From: Clonostachys chloroleuca
Lineage: Eukaryota; Ascomycota; Sordariomycetes; Hypocreales; Bionectriaceae
Length of the DNA stretch: 64,000 nucleotides
NCBI GenBank assembly: GCA_037952775.1
Contig: JBANAY010000003.1
Coordinates: forward strand, 8,556,001-8,620,000
Direction: 5' to 3'
The translations under genes and the position numbers were made by a program. The notes below the pieces were generated by a model that saw only the letters and a list, made by a program, of their open reading frames with translations, was not told where the DNA came from and did not search any database. Shown piece after piece: positions 57,401 through 64,000 of this stretch. Numbering within the stretch: position 1 is the first letter of the stretch; every line of letters starts with the position of its first letter.

Positions 57401-60187
57401 GGAGGATCCGTTGAAGCTGTTGAGATGCTTCTACGTAGCGAGGGCATGGTGGAACGCATCACTCTGGAGCGCAGTTTCCAGGCTGCCACAGAAGTTGGCG
57501 ATTTGAATAAGCGAGCACTGATTTTCGAAAAGCTCCTCCGGAGGGGCGTTTCTGGAGATCCCGTGCACGCCCAACTGCTTCCTGCGGCAAGATACGGCGA
57601 GGTAGGTTATGAGGTCCTCAAGGTCTTGCTAGCGGCTGGGGCAGATCCAAATTACAATAACGGAGAGGCTCTTGTGAGCGCGACTCAGAGCGCTCTCACA
57701 AGGAGTCTCCAGCTGATGTTGGGCATGTGGGATGATGCCGGTAGGCAGGTAAGAGAAATAATCATCCCGTGATTCATCATACTTGACCAAACATTCGACT
57801 ACATGTACGTACTGACACTCGTGGCTGAAGAAACGCCCATCTCCGCCTACCTTAACGCAAGCATTCAAGGCATCTTGGACCCTTGAACCAGATACCAGGT
57901 TCTCCATAATACAGGATCTTTTCCAAGCCGGACTACCCGTTACGGAAGACATCCACATGGCACTGAATGATGCTGTCAACGAAGAGACTCCGGATGACAG
58001 ACTGGTTGAGCTTCTACTAAGCAACGGCGCCTCTCCTTTGACGAATGACTGCAAGACACTCGTGGACGCTACGAAGCGTGCGGCAGCATCGTCCCTCGCC
58101 ATCTTACTGAAGAAACCAGTGCCTATTGAGCACCTGAACCGGGCATTTTCTCAAAGCTTTACGCTCGAAGACTTTGGCTCATGGTTTTCGCCATCAGGGA
58201 AGAAGACGGTCCAGATACTTCTCGACCATGGCGCGAAGGGGCCAGCATTGGGGGAAATGCTGTCTCAGGTGATTGGAAAATCCACTCCTGAGACAGCTGA
58301 CATTGCCGACGAGTTCATCGAGCTTCTTGTCTTGTACGACCCCGACGTCAATCACAATCAAGGCGAACCCCTCCGCTTGGCTGCCTCGGTAGCAAATGCT
58401 CGCTGGGTCAACTTGTTGCTACAGTGTCGCCCGACAAGTGTAACGCTATCTAGCGCCTTCCAACGTATCTTTGACAGGTCATTGGATGAATCTGATGCTC
58501 TAGCGCTCTTTGAAGTATTTAGCGACTATCACGATGGAGAGAACCGGGTGGATATTCTGGCGCAGACACCAGGCGCACCACCTCTCCTCTTACAGGCCAT
58601 GGCTCAGTACCCTCGCTCAACCAGAATCTTGACCACGTTGCTCGATGCTGGCTGTTATCATGATCAGACAACAATGTGCCAGCTTCACCCTGATGTCGAG
58701 GCAGAAAACGTAACACTGCTGACGTGGGCCATTGCTCAGCCACAGAAGAAAATTAGCTCCGCTATAATTCAGCTGCTTGTTGAGCGTGGGTGTAAGTACT
58801 TGCCCAATATTAGCCTCCTGAAACTTGATTCACTGTACGTCATGCTAATTATTTCTGTACAGCCAATGTCAACAGCCAATCACCCAAGTCAGGGGTTACC
58901 CCGTTGATGCTTGCCATCCAAGCCAAGCGGATTGATATTGTCAAGTTACTACTTATGGAGGGTGCAGATGCCGACGCTACAGACTACTTAGATCGATCTC
59001 CCCTCTCCATGGCGACAGACATCGGAGGAAATCTCGCAACCGAAATGATGGGGTACGTTCTCGCAGCGGATCCCAACCCTAACGATGGATCTCTGCACAA
59101 TGTAGCTCGTTCTCTCAACCATGCCGCAGTCAAGGTTTTACTTGAATCAGGCCATGATCCCGACTTCCCAAGCACGCAGCATGGTGGGAGGAGCGCCCTT
59201 GGAGAAGTCTGCCTACGTGGCTCAACCGGAGAGGATCTTACTCCTGAGAGGGAAAAGGCGATGGGTAAGGTCATGACTGCCCTCGTGGATGCAGGATCCG
59301 ACGTCACAATAAGATCTGGGGATAAGTCGTTGCTACACTTATGCTTCGAGTCGGCGAACCCTGTGGCAACGACCCGGGTCTTTCTCAAGGTGGTGATGTG
59401 GAAACACATTAACAAGCCTTTGAACCAATACACTTCAGACGGATACACCTACTCACCAACCATGTATGTGTCTAAAGTGCTACCGCCTTTCGACGCCAAG
59501 GAAGAGCTTCTCGGTTTGCTCTATGCCAACCGTGGCGTCGATGTATACTACAAAAACGAAGGACCGCAGCCAGAAGGCGCGACAGGCCTTCCGGAGGATT
59601 TGCTGGTCCAGGAGCGGGTGAGGAAGGCTCGCCTGGAACGATTGGCAGAAGAATCAGAGGACTTTAAGCTGTCCCTCGCCAGGAAGCGCGAGCTTGCTAC
59701 CGTCGAGAACCAAATTATGACACAGAAGCGCGAGATGGAGGACGCGCGTCGCAAGAAGATGCATAATGACGAGCTGGTTTCCATGCGATCCAAGGCTGAA
59801 ATGGAACTCTCCATGGACGCCGCCGCTCATCAGAGACGCATGTCGCAGCAACGTGCGCTCGCCGACGCGTCGAACGCGCATATGCGTGCGGCAGCAGATG
59901 CCGAGGTGCTGGCGGAGGATATGCGGAGGAGAAAAATGCTCGAGTGGGAGAATAAAGCGAACCGGGAGCGCATCAGTAACGAGCGTGCGCTCAGCGCGGT
60001 TCGCATCAGCGAGCGCGAGGAGCTGGACCGGCTGGACCGCAGTGCTGACGATCGCCTGAATAAGAGGCTGGACGCTCAGAAGAAACTCGTCGAGAGCCAG
60101 GACAAGCTGGCTAAGAGACTGGCGGCGGGACCCGGGGGGGTTGATCAGAGAAGGCAGATTGGTTTTATATCCGAGGAGCTGAATTAG
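54500..60187 (+). CDS. Giant ankyrin-like repeat protein with C-terminal coiled coil, 1844 residues
   Basis: Three exons (54500-57748, 57831-58791, 58863-60187) join in frame. The start MARITLNDSQRRIIQLSQEW lies in a frame open further upstream but without an earlier ATG. After a disordered N-terminus (to about residue 115), ankyrin-like helix pairs fill residues about 140-1560. They form a larger unit of about 95-100 residues that starts with N.G.AL..A (NHNQGAALQS, NYNNGEALVS, NHNQGEPLRL), passes a T..AF helix and ends in LL..GADP/V. The last ankyrins are classical (GVTPLMLAIQAKRIDIVKLL). Residues about 1650-1825 are a charged coiled coil (ERVRKARLERLAEESEDFKL, DARRKKMHNDELVSMRSKAE). The architecture suggests a large scaffold; no enzyme domain, signal or membrane segment is visible. 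The family is recognised only as a fungal ankyrin protein of unknown role. Confidence 0.85.
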
Positions 60188-60702
60188 CCCGCCTTTGGTT
60201 GGATTGAAGGCAAGTTTGGAGACTCAAACGGCATTCATCTTCTGGTTTACGGGAGCGTGCATGGGACGGTTCATCCGTAGGCGTTATTAAATCCGGATCA
60301 CGATTCAATGACATACATAAAATACGATCAGACCATTAAGGGTTGTGCTCATCGCATATCGTAGACCGTGATACAAACTGACCCCGCGACGTGTGCTGTA
60401 TATAAAAGCTCATGTTCATTCAATCATCGCACCAATGATTAATCTAGCCAGTCGTATCTAGCAACCCGCTGTTTCCATCTCTGCAATGAGGCTGCCTCTT
60501 CATACCCGAAAATAGCGAGGCTACACCAAACACCACCTCCATTTTTCGCTGTGAATAAGCCCTCGTACCATGAAAGCCAAGTGAGGATTTTTATCCTTGT
60601 TATACAGCCATATATCTCCTGTTTTGCACAGATTCTTTCTAAATAGCCAAAGCAAATAAAAAGACCAAAACGCCGTCTAAGTCAAATATCACCTGCGCAG
60701 CC
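60188..60702. other. Convergent 3' region
   Basis: AT-richer spacer between the stop codons of the ankyrin gene and the remodeler gene. It holds both 3' untranslated regions. No further feature. Confidence 0.45.
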
Positions 60703-63571
60703 TCAGCTCTTGCGGGCCATCTTGATAGAGTCGGCACCAGTTTCGACGACGCGATAACCATCCGCATCGCCCTCGCCGCTCGCGGCTTGCTCATACGCCT
60801 CCTCGCTCCGGTCGCACAAGACCCTGAGGTCGTCGTCGCTGAGCACGTCGTCGCCGCCGCTCGTCTGGTAGACCTCGCCGTCCTTGAGCAGCAGCGCACG
60901 CAGGGTCTCGGCGTCGAGGAGGTCCCCACCCCCATCCATCTTCTGCCCCATGGTCCTGAAGCCGCCCTTTTGGATGACAAGCTTCTCGAGGCGCCGCTTG
61001 GCGTCGGCGGACATGAGGAGGGTCTCCTCGACGGTGGACCGTGTGGCGAGGCGGTAGACGATGACGGGCCGCGTCTGCCCGATGCGGTGGCACCGGTCCT
61101 GGGCCTGGAGGTCCTGCTGCGGGTTGAAGTCGGAGTCGAACAGGATGACCGTGTCGGCGGAGGCGAGGTTGATGCCCTGCCCGCCCGCGCGGGTGGAGAG
61201 GAGGAAGATGCGGTGCGAAGGGTCGTTGTTGAAGTCGTGGATCTGGTCGCGGCGGCTCTGCTGGGAGACGGAGCCGTCGATGCGGCAGACGTTCCAGCCG
61301 CGGAGCTCCCGGCAGTAGTCCTCGAGGATGTCGAGCTGGGTGGTGAACTGCGAGAAGATCAGGACCTTGTGGTCGTCCTCGAATAGGGTGGGCAGGAGGC
61401 GGTCCAGGAGGAGCATCTTCCCGGATGCCGTGACGATGGACTCGTCCATTGGCAAGTCGGTCGAGGTCGCCCATGGGTAGTAGAAGTTGTGTGGGCTGTT
61501 GCATACGAGGCGGAGCTGGGCGAGGGGATTGCCGAGCTTCTTCTGCGCTACTTGTTTTTCTGGATGATGGTGGTCAGCAACCAATACTTCACAGGGCGTA
61601 GGTTTAACGTAAATGACTTACTGGCAAGTTCGAGAGTTTCCGCCCGTTCGATTTCCTCAGGAGAGAGAGAAGCTGTCGAATCTGCTTCGTCGTCCTCACT
61701 CGCTCCAAGCTCGTCAGCTAACTTGGCTTCGAACTCGTCATCAGACAATTTTTCTTCATCTGAATCGGCCTCCTTGTATGTACGGCTGGGGCGACCTCGC
61801 GCTCGGGTGCTAGTAGGAGTCGAATGTCTGCTAGACCTCGCGCTCTTGGGTTGGGAAGTCACGGGGGTTGGCGGCTGCTTGCGCTTGGCCCCCTTTTTAG
61901 CAGCGGGTGTCTTTTCTGGAGTTGCCGGAGCTGCAGCTTGAGCCTTGGGCGGTCGGCCTGGCCCGCGCTTTCCCATCATGAGACTGAACGCATTTTTCAC
62001 ATTGGGCTTTGACTCAGGGGCAGGCTCAGGCTCGGCTTTGATTTTCCTTGGGCTTTCGCGAATTGGTAAGGATGTTTGCTTCTTGGAGCCGGTCTTGCCC
62101 TTGGCGGGTGCACCCCTTGTAGCCGACCTCGAGGAAGCACGGCTTGATACTCGCGAGGCTGCTCGGCTGGTGACGCTCTCCACTGCCTTGCCCTCCAGGT
62201 AGGCTCTCGTATCCATGTTCTTGTTGCTAATTACGTTGTACAGATCTGTCTGCTCCTTGGTCATAGGGGCAAAAAGGACGTACTCGCGCTTTCTAGGGAG
62301 ATACGCAGCCACATCTTGCTTGATTCGACGTAGCAGCAACGGCTGGAGAATCATATGGATCTTTTTGACCAAGTCATGCTTCATTTGGTCCCCAATGAAT
62401 TCTTCTGTACCTTTTTCATCTTCGAGGTCTGAAAAGTCAAACCACGACTCGAAGGCTTCCCAGTCTGTGAAGATCGTAGGAAGGAGGAAATGAAGCAAAG
62501 ACCAGAGTTCTTTTAGATTGTTTTGCAGGGGAGTTCCAGTGATTAACAACCGGGTGGCAGACGGGAACTGCCTCAATTGTTGGAAGAGCTTGGCGTCGGC
62601 GTTCTTCATGCGATGACCTTCGTCCTAGATAGTGGCGTTAGAAGTCGCGAGGTGACAAGGGCCATTGGCGCCAGAATACGTACAATAATGATGAATTCCC
62701 AGTTCACCTTGGACAAGCTGGCCTGTTCTCTCAAAACCATTTCGTACGAGGTGCAAACAACGGGGAATTGTGGCGTCGGTCGACCGTTTTTCAGATTCTT
62801 CTGCAAATTGACCCTGAAGATCTTCTCGCGCTCTTCCTTTGTCCCGTGAAACATGACAACGGGAATTGACGGTACCCATTTATGGAATTCGTCCATCCAG
62901 TTCGATAGGGTACTAAGTGGTGCCACAATCAGATGGGGACCTAAGTAGTCTTCTTGTTCTCGTAGTAGTGCGATCAGGGAAATGGTCTGTACGGTTTTGC
63001 CTGAGTAGGGTTAGCAATCATAGCACAGAAGCAATGGGGGAGAGGGCATGTCCTTACCAAGGCCCATCTCATCGGCTAGGATACCGCTCATTCCCTGAGA
63101 GCAAATTTCAAACATCCACGTGAGACCCTCCAGTTGGTAGTCACGCATGGTGCCTCCAACCATGCACTTGGGCTGCTTCGCCATCTCCAGATTATGCTCA
63201 CCCAGAGACTTCCCATCCAGGCTGCTGCCTACACGACCGAGGACCTGCGTCTTCTTGGTGAGAATGTCGCTGAAGGCAGCGCTTTTCTGTAGGAGCTCGT
63301 CCAGCTCTCGTGCCTTGGCCTCCCTCTCAGCCTTGGTTTCGGCCTTCTTCTTCTTCTTGTATGCTCGTTTTTTCCGGATTCCATCCTCTTTATCATTCTG
63401 CAGTCGTGCAGCCTCCTCTTCTTTTTCGAGGGCATCTTCATCTACCACATCGGGGCGCCTGGCTTTCATGTCGGGTGATCCGGACTTGACAGGAGGCGGC
63501 GAGCTTGGGACACTCGAGGAAATTCGGGACGGCGACATGATGGACTCTGCGTCTGACGAGGCCGAATCCAT
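60703..63571 (-). CDS. SNF2-family chromatin remodeler, LSH/HELLS/DDM1 type
   Basis: Four exons (63058-63571, 62684-63000, 61622-62624, 60703-61559) join in frame into 896 residues; the introns are 56-62 nt. A charged N-terminus ([20 protein letters not shown]) precedes the ATPase: [18 protein letters not shown], Walker [29 protein letters not shown], the DEGH box, [20 protein letters not shown]. Lobe 2 has [54 protein letters not shown] and [13 protein letters not shown]. This motif set, the DEGH box and the short C-terminus match LSH/DDM1, known as MUS-30 in Neurospora. Between the lobes lies a long basic insertion with two AT-hook-like motifs ([10 protein letters not shown] and [10 protein letters not shown], near residues 495 and 552). 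LSH proteins remodel nucleosomes; in fungi they support genome stability. Confidence 0.93.
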
Positions 63572-64000
63572 TGCGTGGCGGAGGAGAATATTATCGCTAC
63601 ATTAACCCTCCGGAAGGGTAGGCTTCGTCGATTGCGAGCTGTCGTGTCGCGGACAAAGCGGCCGATGATTAAGGTCGCCCCCGATCCAGGGATATCGATG
63701 ATGTAGTCGCTAATACCAATTGGGGGTAGGGCGAAAAAGAGAGCTCCCTTGAAGCACGGATGGGAGGACTGCAGGGTTCCCAAAAGGACTAAAAAGGGAT
63801 TAAAATATGACGAGTATACAAGAAAAAAGTGAGCGAAATCGATCAGAGGAGCAATTGGGACGGAATCCAAGAAGCAGGTGAAGCTGGGGTGACTTTTGGT
63901 ACTTGGTGGGGAGACGCGACCAGGCAGCGACGCGCTAAAAATCAATTTAAGGGCGTGGGTGCTGACGCGACTCGCACGCGAAGAAGCTGCCAAGTCACGG
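63572..64000. promoter_or_regulatory. Upstream region of the remodeler gene
   Basis: About 430 bp to the window edge. An open minus-strand frame overlaps it but lacks motifs and conflicts with the remodeler frame. It presumably holds the promoter and 5' leader. Confidence 0.4.

Noticed and set aside
60787..61504. Long frames overlapping the last remodeler exon on both strands
   Set aside because: The exon encodes clear SNF2 motifs ([19 protein letters not shown]); the others are GC-driven shadows.

Overview
The window is nuclear DNA of a filamentous ascomycete (Pezizomycotina), most likely a Sordariomycete, perhaps Hypocreales. The evidence is short GT-AG introns of about 50-100 nt, monocistronic genes on both strands, and family content: ESF1, DBP4, a SUN protein, a GAL10-type epimerase, an LSH/DDM1 remodeler, a fungal hybrid histidine kinase and a WSC-domain protein. 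The genus cannot be fixed from sequence alone. Exon boundaries were joined by hand from splice signals and reading-frame continuity.

Layout. The left edge (1-474) is the 5' end of ESF1. From about 0.5 to 34.9 kb the DNA looks like an accessory compartment. It holds an ankyrin relic, a retrotransposon Gag relic beside a truncated phosphotransferase-like gene, two head-to-head broken SRPK-like kinases (4.7-8.1 kb), an LTR with the start of a gag frame (9.05-9.5 kb), a broken MYND-finger gene (23.7-25.1 kb), a decayed NTF2-like gene (33.4-34.0 kb), a 75-bp minisatellite (31.15-31.38 kb) and two AT-rich blocks. Intact genes among these are a secreted GH28-like beta-helix hydrolase, a 2-oxoglutarate/Fe(II) oxygenase, a GAF-containing hybrid histidine kinase and a large secreted collagen-like protein with a C-terminal WSC domain.

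From 34.9 kb to the right end the DNA is gene-dense and largely housekeeping: an unknown helical protein and a divergent unknown partner, a four-pass membrane protein, DBP4/HCA4, a SUN-domain protein, UDP-glucose 4-epimerase, a quinone oxidoreductase, an 1844-residue ankyrin/coiled-coil protein and an LSH/DDM1 remodeler.

No operon or biosynthetic cluster is evident. ESF1 and DBP4 both act in 18S rRNA processing but are 41 kb apart. The most distinctive items are the collagen/WSC protein with its 11-residue N-terminal repeats, the giant ankyrin protein built from a super-repeat of about 95-100 residues, and the number of recently broken genes in the left half.
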